The notes: generated by a model not told the origin, from the letters alone. Shown: positions 15,907-25,691, counted from the first letter of the stretch. The stretch: 64,000 nucleotides of DNA from Flavobacterium sp. I3-2 (GCF_013389595.1 NZ_CP058306.1:496001-560000); one strand, 5' to 3'. Program-made: numbers and translations.

Positions 15907-16399
15907 CGTAATGTTTATAAGTAATTATATCGAAAGCATGTTTATGCTTTTCGTCAATTTCGTGATGAATAACCTCAACAGATTTCCAAATCATTTTATC
16001 AATTTCAGGAAAAAAAGCATCAGCTTCAAATGATTCTTTGACTTCGGTAATCGAAAGTTCGGTAGCTAAATCAATCGTTTGTTTGTAGATTTCTCCGCCA
16101 CCAATTACAAAAAGTTTATCTTGATTTTGATTTTTCGCGAAATGAATAGCTTCATCAATCGATTGAAAAACAAAACAATTTTCTGGAACTTGATAATCTG
16201 TATTTCTAGAAATAATCAAATGTGTACGATTTGGTAATGGTTTCGGAAAGGTCTCAAACGTTTTTCTTCCCATTAAAATAAAATGTCCTGTTGTTAAACT
16301 TTTAAAATGTTTAAAATCATCAGGCAAATGCCAAATCATTGCATTATCTTTTCCTAACGCATTATTTTCAGCAACAGCAGCAACAAGAATTATTTTCAT
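15899..16399 (-). CDS. folA: Dihydrofolate reductase
   Basis: DHFR reduces dihydrofolate with NADPH, regenerating the cofactor consumed by ThyA. The 166 residues include the N-terminal strand IILVAAVAENNALG, WHLPDDFKHFK (23-33) with the catalytic acid at Asp28 (E. coli Asp27), GRKTFE (44-49) and the NADPH-binding IGGGEIY (99-105). It starts one base after the thyA stop and overlaps the next gene by eight bases, an operon arrangement. Confidence 0.97.
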   Translation of the reverse strand: MKIILVAAVAENNALGKDNAMIWHLPDDFKHFKSLTTGHFILMGRKTFETFPKPLPNRTHLIISRNTDYQVPENCFVFQSIDEAIHFAKNQNQDKLFVIGGGEIYKQTIDLATELSITEVKESFEADAFFPEIDKMIWKSVEVIHHEIDEKHKHAFDIITYKHYDA

Positions 16400-16400
16400 A

Positions 16401-17225
16401 TTAAACTGAAACTTGTCCTTTAATGGCAGGATGCGGTTCGTAATTTTCTAAAGTAAAATCTTCAAAAGTAAAATCGAAAATATTTTTCACTTCTGGATTT
16501 AACTTCATTGTTGGTAGCGGTTTCGGTTCGCGAGATAATTGCAATTCTAACTGTTCGATATGATTGTTATAAATATGAGCATCACCAAAAGTGTGAATAA
16601 AATCGCCATATCCTAATCCACAAACTTGAGCAACCATCATCGTAAACAACGCATAAGATGCAATATTAAACGGAACTCCTAAGAAAATATCGGCGCTTCG
16701 TTGATACAACTGACAAGATAATTTTCCGTCGGCAACATAGAATTGAAAAAAAGCATGACAAGGAGGTAAAGCAGCTTTATTATTTGCAACGTTTTCTGCA
16801 AACGAAATAGAAGTATCTGGCAAAACGCTTGGATTCCAAGCAGAGATTAACATTCTTCTACTATTTGGATTAGTTTTCAACGTTTCAATCAATTCGGTAA
16901 TTTGGTCAATTTCTTCACCATTCCAATTACGCCATTGATATCCGTAAACCGGACCTAAATCACCATTCTCATCTGCCCATTCGTCCCAGATGCGAACACC
17001 GTTTTCTTTCAAATACGCAATATTAGTTTCGCCTTTTAAAAACCATAACAATTCGTGAATGATTGATTTTAAATGCACTTTTTTAGTGGTAACCATCGGA
17101 AAGCCTTCGTTTAAATCAAAACGCATTTGATAACCAAAAACGCTTTTAGTTCCGGTACCTGTTCGGTCACCTTTTTGAACACCTGTTTCAATAACATGCT
17201 TAACTAAATCTAAATATTGCTTCAT
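16401..17225 (-). CDS. thyA: Thymidylate synthase
   Basis: ThyA methylates dUMP to dTMP with methylene-tetrahydrofolate. In the 274-residue protein the catalytic Cys156 lies in LPPCHAFFQ, with RTGTGT at 21-26, the dUMP-binding CQLYQRSAD (171-179) and the family C-terminus [10 protein letters not shown]. An insert around 139-150 ([12 protein letters not shown]), just before the catalytic loop, makes it about ten residues longer than E. coli ThyA. It lies 11 bases after the bifunctional nuclease gene and one base before folA. Confidence 0.97.
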   Translation of the reverse strand: MKQYLDLVKHVIETGVQKGDRTGTGTKSVFGYQMRFDLNEGFPMVTTKKVHLKSIIHELLWFLKGETNIAYLKENGVRIWDEWADENGDLGPVYGYQWRNWNGEEIDQITELIETLKTNPNSRRMLISAWNPSVLPDTSISFAENVANNKAALPPCHAFFQFYVADGKLSCQLYQRSADIFLGVPFNIASYALFTMMVAQVCGLGYGDFIHTFGDAHIYNNHIEQLELQLSREPKPLPTMKLNPEVKNIFDFTFEDFTLENYEPHPAIKGQVSV

Positions 17226-17236
17226 AAGTTTTCTTA

Positions 17237-17875
17237 TTATTCTGATTTTCTAGAAATTTCATCACGTAAACGAGCAGCTTTTTCGTAATCTTCGTTTGCA
17301 ATTGCATTTTCTAACAATTCATTCAATTCTTTAAGTGAAAAATGAGCATATTCGTTTACCTTCTCAGTCATTTTAGGAGCTTCGATATTCGTGAATATTT
17401 CTTCTAAAACATCGTCAATATCTTCTGATTCGTCTTCATTTTCATTTCCGTCCACAACACCATCATTCAAGAAAATTCCTGCTTTATCTAGGATGTTTTT
17501 ATAAGTAAAAATTGGAGCTTGAAAACGAATTGCCAACGAAATTGCATCTGATGTTCTGGCATCGATAATTTCTTCAATTCCATCGCGTTCACAAATAATA
17601 CTTGAGAAGAAAACACCATCAACTAATTTGTGGATGATTACTTGATTGATAACAATATCAAAACGGTCTGCAAAATTTTTGAACAAATCGTGCGTTAACG
17701 GTCTTGGAGGTTTTAATTCTTTCTCGATAGCAATTGCAATTGATTGTGCTTCAAAAGCTCCGATAACAATCGGAAGTTTTCTATCGCCGTCAACTTCGTT
17801 TAAAATCAGTGCATAAGCACCATTTTGCGTATGACTGTACGAAATTCCCTTTATAACTAATTTTACTAAACTCAT
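17237..17875 (-). CDS. Bifunctional nuclease family protein (DUF151) with UVR motif
   Basis: I start at the ATG at 17875 ([14 protein letters not shown]); the frame extends to a TTG that lies in the terminator T-run. The 212-residue product has a DUF151 domain (about 1-140), with [18 protein letters not shown] and a conserved [13 protein letters not shown] block, then an acidic linker and a C-terminal UVR motif ([14 protein letters not shown]). Plant and bacterial members have been reported as nucleases with RNase and DNase activity, but the cellular role here is open. It is the first gene of the thyA-folA run. Confidence 0.9.
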   Translation of the reverse strand: MSLVKLVIKGISYSHTQNGAYALILNEVDGDRKLPIVIGAFEAQSIAIAIEKELKPPRPLTHDLFKNFADRFDIVINQVIIHKLVDGVFFSSIICERDGIEEIIDARTSDAISLAIRFQAPIFTYKNILDKAGIFLNDGVVDGNENEDESEDIDDVLEEIFTNIEAPKMTEKVNEYAHFSLKELNELLENAIANEDYEKAARLRDEISRKSE

Positions 17876-17888
17876 ATATTTCCTAACC

Positions 17889-17935
17889 AAAAAAAGGGCT
17901 ATTAAAACAAAGATACTACTTTATTTTAATAGCCC
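17889..17935 (-). terminator. etfA terminator
   Basis: gggctattaaaa (17896-17907) and ttttaatagccc (17924-17935) form a perfect 12-bp stem. On the minus strand it is followed by seven Ts. It lies about 30 bases after the etfA stop. The 16-base loop contains a promoter box for the next gene. Confidence 0.9.
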
Positions 17936-17937
17936 AA
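17908..17937 (-). promoter_or_regulatory. Promoter of the bifunctional nuclease-thyA-folA run, inside a terminator
   Basis: On the minus strand TTG (17937-17935) is followed after 19 bases by TATCTTTG (17915-17908), a full match to the Bacteroidota pattern. The box lies in the loop of the etfA terminator, and the predicted transcript start falls in its distal arm, leaving about 25 nt of leader. Confidence 0.65.
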
Positions 17938-17963
17938 ATGGGTTTTTATTTTTTTGAAAAGAA

Positions 17964-18932
17964 CTAAGCGTTTTTAGCTTTGAACTCTTTTAATTTCTCG
18001 ATTAATGCAGGTACTACTTGGAAAGCATCACCAACAACTCCGTAATCTGCAACTTTAAAGAAAGGCGCTTCTGGGTCTGTATTAATAACCACTTTTACTT
18101 TAGAAGAGTTGATTCCAGCAATGTGCTGAATAGCTCCAGAAATACCAACTGCAATATATAAATTGGCAGCAACTGGTTTTCCTGTTTGTCCAACGTGCTC
18201 AGAGTGAGGTCTCCAATCTAAATCAGAAACTGGTTTAGAACAAGCAGTTGCAGCTCCTAAAACAGAAGCCAATTCTTCAATCATTCCCCAGTTTTCTGGA
18301 CCTTTTAATCCACGACCTGCAGAAACAACGATTTCAGCATCAGCAATAGTTACTTTTCCTGTTACCTTTTCAACACTTTCTACAACGATAGCAAAATCAG
18401 CATCGTTTAAAGCTGGAGCGAAATCTTCTGCAGCAGCAGCTCCTGAAGCTTCAACTAATCCGAAAGAGTTTTTAGCTAAAGCTAATACTTTTACGTCTGA
18501 AGCGATTTCTGTAACATTGAATCCTTTTGTAGAGAAAGCGTTTCTTTTCACTTGGAAAGGAGATGTAGAAATTGGTAAAGCTATTACGTTAGAAGCAAAT
18601 CCTGCTTCTAAATTAACAGCTACAATTGGTGCTAAATATAAAGAATCTGTAGTTGACGATAAAACAACAACTTTAGCTCCTTCTTTTTGTGCCGCTTGTT
18701 TGATTACATCAGCATAAGCTTTAGCACTGAATTTATTTAATTTATCGTTAGATACTTTTAAAACTTTATCAACTCCGTAGTTTCCTAATTCAGAAACATC
18801 AGATGTATTGATTGTTACAGCAGTTACAGTTGTTCCTAAAGATTCTGCAACTTTTTTTGCATAAGAAGCTAATTCTAATGCAACTTTTTTAAATTTTCCT
18901 TCTGCTGATTCAGCATATATTAAAACTGACAT
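17964..18932 (-). CDS. etfA: Electron transfer flavoprotein subunit alpha
   Basis: EtfA binds FAD and, with EtfB, carries electrons from acyl-CoA dehydrogenases to the quinone pool. The 322-residue protein has the family C-terminal FAD domain: AGRGLKGPENWG (about 206-217), KPVSDLDWRPHSEHVGQTG, and YIAVGISGAIQH followed by INTDPEAPFF. It follows etfB by about 40 bases in the same direction and ends at a strong terminator. Confidence 0.97.
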   Translation of the reverse strand: MSVLIYAESAEGKFKKVALELASYAKKVAESLGTTVTAVTINTSDVSELGNYGVDKVLKVSNDKLNKFSAKAYADVIKQAAQKEGAKVVVLSSTTDSLYLAPIVAVNLEAGFASNVIALPISTSPFQVKRNAFSTKGFNVTEIASDVKVLALAKNSFGLVEASGAAAAEDFAPALNDADFAIVVESVEKVTGKVTIADAEIVVSAGRGLKGPENWGMIEELASVLGAATACSKPVSDLDWRPHSEHVGQTGKPVAANLYIAVGISGAIQHIAGINSSKVKVVINTDPEAPFFKVADYGVVGDAFQVVPALIEKLKEFKAKNA

Positions 18933-18972
18933 ACTCTTTTAATTTTGTAATGAATAAATAAATTGAAGTGAA

Positions 18973-19719
18973 TTAGATTACTTTAGCTTCGTTATGTAAT
19001 AAGTTTACTAACTCATCTAAATTATCTGCGCTAATGATTTTACAAGCAGATTTTGGAGCTGGACTTTCGTATTTAACAACTTTAGTTAAAGCTTCAACAC
19101 CTGCTGGTTCAACAACGTTTAAAGCTTTTGTACGAGCTGTCATAATTCCACGCATATTTGGAATACGTAAATCTTTTTCCTCAACAATTCCTTTTTGACC
19201 TCCAATAACTAAAGGTAACCCTGCTGATAAAATTTCTTTACCACCGTCAATTTCTCTCGTTACTTTTGCTGTATTTCCTTCAACTTCGATTCCAACGCAA
19301 GAATTCACAAAATTATATCCTAAAATTGTAGCTAACATTCCTGGAACCATTCCTCCATTATAATCTAAAGATTCTTTACCTGCAATTACTAAATCGTATC
19401 CACCATTTTTAACTACTTCAGCTAATTGTTTTGCAACGAAAAATCCGTCTGTAGGATTTGCGTTTACACGAATAGCTTCATCAGCTCCAATTGCTAAAGC
19501 TTTACGGATAGTAGCTTCAGTATCTGCGCCACCAACATTTACAACTGTTACATGAGCACCTTGTTTTTCTTTAAACCAAATAGCGCGTGTTAAACCAAAC
19601 TCATCATTTGGATTAATTACAAACTGAACTCCATTCGTATCAAACTCAGTATCACCATTCGTAAAATTAATTTTCGAAGTAGTATCAGGCACGTGGCTGA
19701 TGCAAACTAATATTTTCAT
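18973..19719 (-). CDS. etfB: Electron transfer flavoprotein subunit beta
   Basis: EtfB is the AMP-binding partner of EtfA. The 248 residues carry the family signatures VPDTTSKI near the start, GKESLDYNGGMVPGMLA in the middle and the conserved EREIDGG-type block (here TREIDGGKEIL). It opens the etfB-etfA operon. The 236-base upstream gap is very AT-rich; a TATCTTCG near 19762-19755 is a possible degenerate -7 box. Confidence 0.96.
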   Translation of the reverse strand: MKILVCISHVPDTTSKINFTNGDTEFDTNGVQFVINPNDEFGLTRAIWFKEKQGAHVTVVNVGGADTEATIRKALAIGADEAIRVNANPTDGFFVAKQLAEVVKNGGYDLVIAGKESLDYNGGMVPGMLATILGYNFVNSCVGIEVEGNTAKVTREIDGGKEILSAGLPLVIGGQKGIVEEKDLRIPNMRGIMTARTKALNVVEPAGVEALTKVVKYESPAPKSACKIISADNLDELVNLLHNEAKVI

Positions 19720-19955
19720 TTATTGTAAGTTTTTTAGATTAATGTTTTAATAAAAACGAAGATAAAAAAATTATTTAAATAAATAGTATGCGTGCATAAT
19801 ATTTTTTAGCACAAAATACAAATTTCTAAAATAAATTTAATTTTTATCCAATTTAAAAAGACCAAAATCAATTATATTGAAAATATCTAAAAAAAATTAA
19901 CAATGTCATAAATGAGAATTTTGAAATTAATAATATCTTTATGTAAAAACTGGAT

Positions 19956-20558
19956 ATGAAAATTCGATTAATATTTTTCTTAACCATGCTTTCTTTCAAG
20001 AGCTTTTCTCAAAATACAAACTTAGAAAAGATAGCATTAGAGTTTAAACCAAAAGCTCATGCAATTGCACATCAGCCCATCAAAGCAAATTTTTGGGGCT
20101 TTAAAAATGCCGTTATTTTATTTTATGATACCGTAATTACTGATACGTCTGAATACGGAACTTATTCGCACAATCGTATTCAAAGTTTTATTTTAATTCC
20201 CGACGGTTCATCATACAAAAAAATTTTGATTGATGAATTTGAAGATGACAATGTGGATACCGAAATTTTAAGTGTCTTTTTTGCAAATGCAGATGAAGAT
20301 TCTGAAAAGGAATTGATTATATTAACCTCAAATACGCATCGATTACAATATTTATATGATGGCACAGACTATACCGTATATTTTTACGATAATTTTAATT
20401 CAAATAAAATTCCAAAAAAAATGAAATCTTTAAATAATCCTAAATTAGATATTTTCTCTAAAAATAATTTTGAAGGTTTTCTCGATGATTCTGATTATAT
20501 TTCGAAATACAAAAATGCAGAAGACATCAAAAAAGAATTAAAACAATTAGGATATTAA
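19956..20558 (+). CDS. Secreted protein of unknown function (200 aa)
   Basis: The product has a signal peptide (MKIRLIFFLTMLSFKSFSQ). The mature part is acidic and contains DEFEDDN, FANADEDSEKELIILT and YDGTDYTVYFYDN, which resemble the Asp-rich turns of VCBS/FG-GAP-like beta-propeller or calcium-binding repeats, but the match is too weak to name a domain. It is followed after 11 bases by another secreted unknown, so the two are probably an operon. A near-match -7 box (TATCTTTA, 19934-19941) lies just upstream. Confidence 0.75.
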   Translation: MKIRLIFFLTMLSFKSFSQNTNLEKIALEFKPKAHAIAHQPIKANFWGFKNAVILFYDTVITDTSEYGTYSHNRIQSFILIPDGSSYKKILIDEFEDDNVDTEILSVFFANADEDSEKELIILTSNTHRLQYLYDGTDYTVYFYDNFNSNKIPKKMKSLNNPKLDIFSKNNFEGFLDDSDYISKYKNAEDIKKELKQLGY

Positions 20559-20569
20559 AATTTCAAAAA

Positions 20570-21355
20570 ATGACAATAAGTAAAAAAATTCAACTATTAA
20601 GTTTTGTTTTATTAGCTAGTAATCAAAGTAATGCTTCGTTACCTTTTGATTTGTTTCCATCAGAAATTATTCAACAAACAAATAATTTATCTACTTTAGA
20701 ACAACAATTAATTTCTGATTTTAAAAAGCTAGACGAAAATCCTGAATATGCTTCAACTGTTAGAGAAAATTTTTACAAAATCATAAACGAAAATCCCGAA
20801 AGTTTGAATTATGATTTTACCAAACTGAAAGAAGCAACAGGAATTTACATTGCAACTTCAACAGATAAAAAATTCAGAATTTACAGCTGGAACAATAACT
20901 CCGGTGGAACCATGCGCTTCTTTGACCAAATCATACAATATAAAGGAGATAAAAAAACAATAAGCAATTTAATTGTTGCTGAAGATGATGCGCAATCTTT
21001 CATTTCTAAAATTTATTCAGTTAAAACAAATAAAAATGAAACGATTTATCTAACCATTAATAATTCAATTTTATCTACAAGTTTAGTTACTCAAAGCATT
21101 TTTGCTTATAAAATCAAAAACAACAATTTAGATCTAACAAAGGTTTTCAAAACTAAAAAACAAGAATTATCTTCTATACATTGCGAATTTGATTTTTTTA
21201 GTGTTGTTGATAGACCAGAACGTCCCGTTGAATTAATTACATTAAAAAACAACACTTTAAAGATTCCGTTAATTAATGAAAAAGGAATTGTTACTTCTAA
21301 AAATTTGATTTATAAATGGAACGGTAATAATTTTATTTACGAAGGAATTAAATAA
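20570..21355 (+). CDS. Secreted protein of unknown function (261 aa)
   Basis: The first 22 residues (MTISKKIQLLSFVLLASNQSNA) look like a signal peptide. The mature protein begins with a helical, acidic stretch (about 35-85) and continues as a beta-rich domain with TDKKFRIYSWNNNSGGT and regularly spaced hydrophobic strands. I recognise no named family. It is co-directional with the upstream secreted protein (11-base gap) and separated from pdhB by 111 AT-rich bases. Confidence 0.75.
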   Translation: MTISKKIQLLSFVLLASNQSNASLPFDLFPSEIIQQTNNLSTLEQQLISDFKKLDENPEYASTVRENFYKIINENPESLNYDFTKLKEATGIYIATSTDKKFRIYSWNNNSGGTMRFFDQIIQYKGDKKTISNLIVAEDDAQSFISKIYSVKTNKNETIYLTINNSILSTSLVTQSIFAYKIKNNNLDLTKVFKTKKQELSSIHCEFDFFSVVDRPERPVELITLKNNTLKIPLINEKGIVTSKNLIYKWNGNNFIYEGIK

Positions 21356-21431
21356 AATCAATATTTAAAAATCAACCAAAACCATAATTATAATTTATTC
21401 TCAAAAACAAGCCAAACAAATTATATTTTTA

Positions 21432-21439
21432 TATTTTTG
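21432..21439 (+). promoter_or_regulatory. Putative -7 box of pdhB
   Basis: TATTTTTG matches TAnnTTTG and lies 27 bases before the pdhB ATG. No TTG is at -33. Confidence 0.4.
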
Positions 21440-21466
21440 TGTTCCTATTAATTACGATAATACAAT

Positions 21467-22444
21467 ATGAGAACTATACAATTTAGAGAAGCTATTTGCG
21501 AAGCGATGAGCGAAGAAATGCGTCGCGATGAAACCATTTACTTAATGGGAGAAGAAGTTGCTGAATATAACGGTGCTTATAAAGCTTCAAAAGGAATGTT
21601 AGATGAATTTGGACCAAAACGTGTAATCGATACACCAATTGCAGAATTAGGTTTTGCTGGTATTGCGGTTGGTTCTGCAATGAACGGTTTACGTCCGATT
21701 GTAGAATTCATGACATTCAACTTTTCACTTGTTGGAATCGATCAAATTATAAATAACGCAGCTAAAATGCGTCAAATGTCTGGCGGACAATTTAACATGC
21801 CAATGGTTTTCCGTGGACCAACTGCATCTGCAGGGCAATTAGCGGCAACTCACTCTCAAGCTTTTGAAAACTGGTATGCAAATACACCTGGTTTAAAAGT
21901 GGTAGTTCCTTCTACACCTTATGATGCAAAAGGTTTATTAAAATCGGCAATTCGTGATAACGATCCTGTAATCTTTATGGAGTCTGAACAAATGTATGGT
22001 GACAAAGGAGAAATTCCTGAAGGTGAATACACAATTCCATTAGGAGTTGCAGACATCAAACGTGCTGGAACAGATGTTACGATTGTATCATTTGGAAAAA
22101 TCATCAAAGAAGCTTTAATCGCTACTGAAGAATTACAAAAAGAAGGTATTTCGTGTGAAGTAATTGATTTAAGAACGGTTCGTCCATTGGATTTTGATTG
22201 TATTATCAATTCTGTTAAGAAAACAAATCGTTTAGTAATCTTAGAAGAAGCTTGGCCATTTGCATCAGTTTCATCTGAAATCACTTACACCGTACAAGAA
22301 AGAGCTTTTGATTTCTTAGATGCTCCAATACAAAGAATTACAACAGCAGATACTCCTGCTCCATTCTCTCCAGTATTATTAAAAGAATGGTTACCAAATT
22401 CACAAGATGTAATAAAAGCAGTTAAAAAAGTTGCTTACAAATAG
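21467..22444 (+). CDS. pdhB: Pyruvate dehydrogenase E1 component, beta subunit
   Basis: This 325-residue protein is the transketolase-like beta chain of a two-chain E1 enzyme. It has EEVAEYNGAYKASKG near 24-38, DTPIAELGFAGIAVG and FMTFNFSLVGIDQI, and a C-terminal transketolase domain with EEAWPFASVSSE. The alpha chain is not adjacent, so pdhA must lie elsewhere. Branched-chain 2-oxoacid dehydrogenase E1-beta is a close relative; the residues fit the pyruvate enzyme better. A terminator follows at once. Confidence 0.92.
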   Translation: MRTIQFREAICEAMSEEMRRDETIYLMGEEVAEYNGAYKASKGMLDEFGPKRVIDTPIAELGFAGIAVGSAMNGLRPIVEFMTFNFSLVGIDQIINNAAKMRQMSGGQFNMPMVFRGPTASAGQLAATHSQAFENWYANTPGLKVVVPSTPYDAKGLLKSAIRDNDPVIFMESEQMYGDKGEIPEGEYTIPLGVADIKRAGTDVTIVSFGKIIKEALIATEELQKEGISCEVIDLRTVRPLDFDCIINSVKKTNRLVILEEAWPFASVSSEITYTVQERAFDFLDAPIQRITTADTPAPFSPVLLKEWLPNSQDVIKAVKKVAYK

Positions 22445-22456
22445 AAAAAAAACTAA

Positions 22457-22464
22457 TATATTTG
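22457..22464 (+). promoter_or_regulatory. Putative -7 box for the DUF5686 gene
   Basis: TATATTTG matches TAnnTTTG and sits 31 bases before the ATG at 22496. A transcript from it would begin with the pdhB terminator hairpin as its whole leader. No TTG is found at -33. Confidence 0.4.
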
Positions 22465-22495
22465 ATACTCCAACTAAACGTTGGAGTATTTTTTT
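22465..22495 (+). terminator. pdhB terminator abutting the next start codon
   Basis: atactccaac (22465-22474) and gttggagtat (22480-22489) form a perfect 10-bp stem with a five-base loop and a T-run reaching 22495. The next gene's ATG begins at 22496, directly after the last T. Confidence 0.88.
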
Positions 22496-24982
22496 ATGAA
22501 ACCACTTAAACACGCACTTTTACTAATATTATTCTTTTTAATTCCGCTATCGTTTTATGCACAAACGAAAGTTGGAGGAATCGTAAAAGACAATAACAAT
22601 CAACCACTTGCATACGTAAGTGTGTATTTCAAAAATTCATCCGAAGGAATAATAACAAATGAATTAGGTAAGTTTTATTTAGAATCAGATTCTAAATTTG
22701 ACACATTAGTAATTTCTTATATTGGTTTTGCAGACAAGTTCATTCCTTTAAAATCAGCTACAAATCTGAATTTAAACATCCAACTTGAAGAAGATAATAC
22801 GCTTGAAGAAATGAAGATTTATGTAGGAAAAACATCCAAAAAAGATAATCCTGCATTAGATATTTTACGTAAAATTTGGGCAAACAAACGCAAAAACGGG
22901 CTTTATAAATTTGACCAATATCAATATTCCAAATACGAAAAAGTAGAATTTGACATGAATTCTATTGATAGTGCTTTTATGAAAAAACGCATTTTCAATG
23001 GTATGGAATTTATTTTTAATCATGTGGATACATCATCAATTACAGGAAAGACATATCTACCGATTTTCATCAACGAAAAAGCTTCAATGATTTATGGAGA
23101 TAATATTAAAAACAAAAAGAAAGAACTTGTAAAAGGAAACAAAAATTCTGGTTTTGAAAACAATCAACACATCATTTCTTTCATTAATGATTTGTATGTA
23201 GATTATAATATCTATAACAATTACATTCGTTTTTATGATAAAGATTTTGTCAGTCCACTTTCTACCACTGGAATTAACGTCTATAATTATGTCTTAGCAG
23301 ATAGTACATTCATTGGAAACAAATGGTGTTACAATATTGTTTTTTATCCAAGAAGAAAAGGTGAACTTACCTTTAAAGGGGATTTTTGGGTTAATGATAC
23401 CACATGGGCAATCAAAAAAATAAATTTAGCAGTTAGCAAAGGTGTTAATATCAACTGGGTTAAAGATATTTATGTAGAACAAGAGTTTGAAGTTTTTGAC
23501 GACTCCGTTTTCTTGTTAACCAAAGATCACATGATGACCGATTTTAGCATCAGTAAAAAAGACGAATCCAAAGGTGTTTATGGAAAAAGAACAACTTACT
23601 ACAAAGATCACAAATTCAATGTAAAACGCCCAGATAATTTTTACACAAGTGAAGTCAACACTTACGACGAAAGTATAATGGCACGCGACGATTCATTTTG
23701 GGAAACCTACCGTTTTGAACCACTTTCAGAAGAAGAAATGGGAATTTATGAAATGCTTGATGCGCTTAAAGAAAATAAAAGATTCAATAGTTACGTAAAC
23801 GCAGTAAGTATTCTTTCGAGTGAATACATTCAATTTGGAAATTTCGATTACGGACCTATTTTTTCATCTTTAGGATTTAATGACGTTGAAGGTACGCGTT
23901 TTCGTGTTGGAGGTAGAACTTACTTTGGACCTAATGATTATTGGCGTTTAGAAGGTTTCCTTGCTTACGGAATTAAAGATGATAAATTCAAATATGGAAT
24001 TTCTGCGAAATACATGCTAGACAAAAGAAATCGTTTTATGATTTATGCAGGAAACCGAAGAGATGTTGAACAAATTGGCGCTAGCTTATCTCCTATTGTC
24101 GATGTTTTAGGACGTAGCTTTGCTTCTAGTGCTTTATTTGCTAGTGGAGATAATTCAAAATTATCAAACATCAATACAAGTACAGCTGGTTTGGAAATTG
24201 AACCTGTAAAGAATTTAAAGTTCTCAACATCTTTAAATTACAAAACGTTAAAAACAGCTTCTCCAACTTTCAGCCTTGATTATTTAGATTTAACAACAGG
24301 TACAATAGAGCAACAATTAAAACAATCAGAAATCAATGTTTCTGTAGATTATACACCAAAAAGAAAATACATCGGATATGGTGTTGATCGAATTGACGTG
24401 AATTATGATTACGCAAGACTTTTTGTAAATTATAGTTTAGGTGTCAAAGGCATGTTAAACGGAGATTTTGATTACAAAAAAATACAGGTTTTCTATAAAC
24501 ATCCATTTTGGGTAGGTGGATTTGGTAGATTAACGCCAATTGTTGAAGCAGGTAAAACTTTCGGAACTGTACCACTTGGATTAATGAGTGTAATACCAGG
24601 AAATCAATCGTATTTTAGAATTGAAAATGCTTTTAGTCAACTTAATTATTACGAATTTGTTACAGACACTTATGTTACATTACATTTAGAACATAATTTT
24701 GAAGGTCGTTTATTTTCAAGAATTCCTTATTTAAGAGATTTAAATTTACGCGAAATTATTGGATTTAGAGGAGCTTACGGAACTGTTTCTGATGAAAATA
24801 AAGCCATCAATGCTTCGAACATTAATTATGTTGCACCAACAGATAAAATATATTACGAATATTATGTAGGAGTTGGAAATATCTTCAAGTTGATACGTCT
24901 TGATTTTACTTGGCGTGGAAATTATTTAGAAAATCCAGGAGCTCACAAATTCGGTGCAAAAATTGGTTTCGGATTCCAGTTT
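22496..24982 (+). CDS. DUF5686 outer membrane protein with carboxypeptidase-like regulatory domain
   Basis: I start at the ATG at 22496 (MKPLKHALLLILFF); the frame opens at a TTG inside the terminator stem. The protein is about 829 residues: signal peptide ending FYAQ, a CarboxypepD_reg-like Ig domain (about 22-100, TKVGGIVKDNNNQPLAYVSVYF), then the long DUF5686 region, whose last third alternates barrel-like strands and ends GFGFQF, a typical outer membrane C-terminus. The domain order resembles TonB-dependent receptors but no plug is seen. The stop is TAA at 24983-24985. Role unknown. Confidence 0.88.
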
Positions 24983-25005
24983 TAAGACTATTTTCGCAGA
25001 TAAAC

Positions 25006-25036
25006 TTGTAATAATTTGGATTTTAGCGTACTTTTG
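25006..25036 (+). promoter_or_regulatory. Promoter of ppa
   Basis: TTG (25006-25008) is followed after 20 bases by TACTTTTG (25029-25036), a full match to the TTG/TAnnTTTG pattern. The predicted leader is about 38 nt. Confidence 0.65.
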
Positions 25037-25079
25037 CATCCAATTTTTTTGACAATTAAATATTACACATAAAAGCATT

Positions 25080-25601
25080 ATGACAAATTTTGAAAAATTC
25101 GATGCATTTATCGAAATACCAACAGGAAGCAGAAACAAATATGAATTTGATTTTGAATTAAAAAAAATGCGTTTCGACCGTTTATTATTCTCTTCAATGA
25201 TGTATCCTGCTGATTACGGATTTATTCCTGAAACTTTAGCTTTAGATAACGACCCGTTAGACGTTTTAGTTTTAGTTACAGAACCAATGATTCCAGGATT
25301 ATTAGTTGAAGTTAAACCAGTTGGTGTTTTTTATATGTCTGACGATAAAGGACAAGACGAAAAAATCATCTGTGTTCCTACAGGAGATCCAATCATGAAC
25401 AAATTAAACGACTTAAAAGACGTTAACGAACATAAATTATTAGAAATCGAACACTTCTTCCAAGTTTACAAAGATTTAGAAAAGAAAAAAGTAGAAACTA
25501 ACGGATTCGGAGACAAAGCAGCTGCAATTGCTTTAATCGAAGAATGTCAAGCTCGTTTCAGTGCTTTAGACGCTGAAAAACAAGCTTCGTTCGCAATCTA
25601 A
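25080..25601 (+). CDS. ppa: Inorganic pyrophosphatase
   Basis: This soluble enzyme hydrolyses pyrophosphate from biosynthetic reactions. The 173 residues carry the family block DNDPLDVLVL (56-65) with the Mg-binding aspartates, a second acidic site at SDDKGQDEK (87-95), and EIPTGSRNKYEF near the N-terminus. Unlike neighbouring genes it uses few rare codons and has both a clean promoter and a strong terminator, in keeping with high expression. Single-gene unit. Confidence 0.97.
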   Translation: MTNFEKFDAFIEIPTGSRNKYEFDFELKKMRFDRLLFSSMMYPADYGFIPETLALDNDPLDVLVLVTEPMIPGLLVEVKPVGVFYMSDDKGQDEKIICVPTGDPIMNKLNDLKDVNEHKLLEIEHFFQVYKDLEKKKVETNGFGDKAAAIALIEECQARFSALDAEKQASFAI

Positions 25602-25612
25602 AAAATACCAAG

Positions 25613-25639
25613 CCAGAACAAATGTTCTGGTTTTTTTTT
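25613..25639 (+). terminator. ppa terminator
   Basis: ccagaac (25613-25619) and gttctgg (25624-25630) pair around a four-base loop and are followed by nine Ts, 11 bases after the stop. Confidence 0.9.
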
Positions 25640-25683
25640 ATTAAAAATAGACGTAAAAAAAATCATGGCATTTATTTTTATTT

Positions 25684-25691
25684 TAAATTTG
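25684..25691 (+). promoter_or_regulatory. Putative -7 box of the 39-residue membrane peptide gene
   Basis: TAAATTTG matches TAnnTTTG and lies 20 bases before the ATG at 25712. No TTG is at the -33 distance. Confidence 0.4.
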
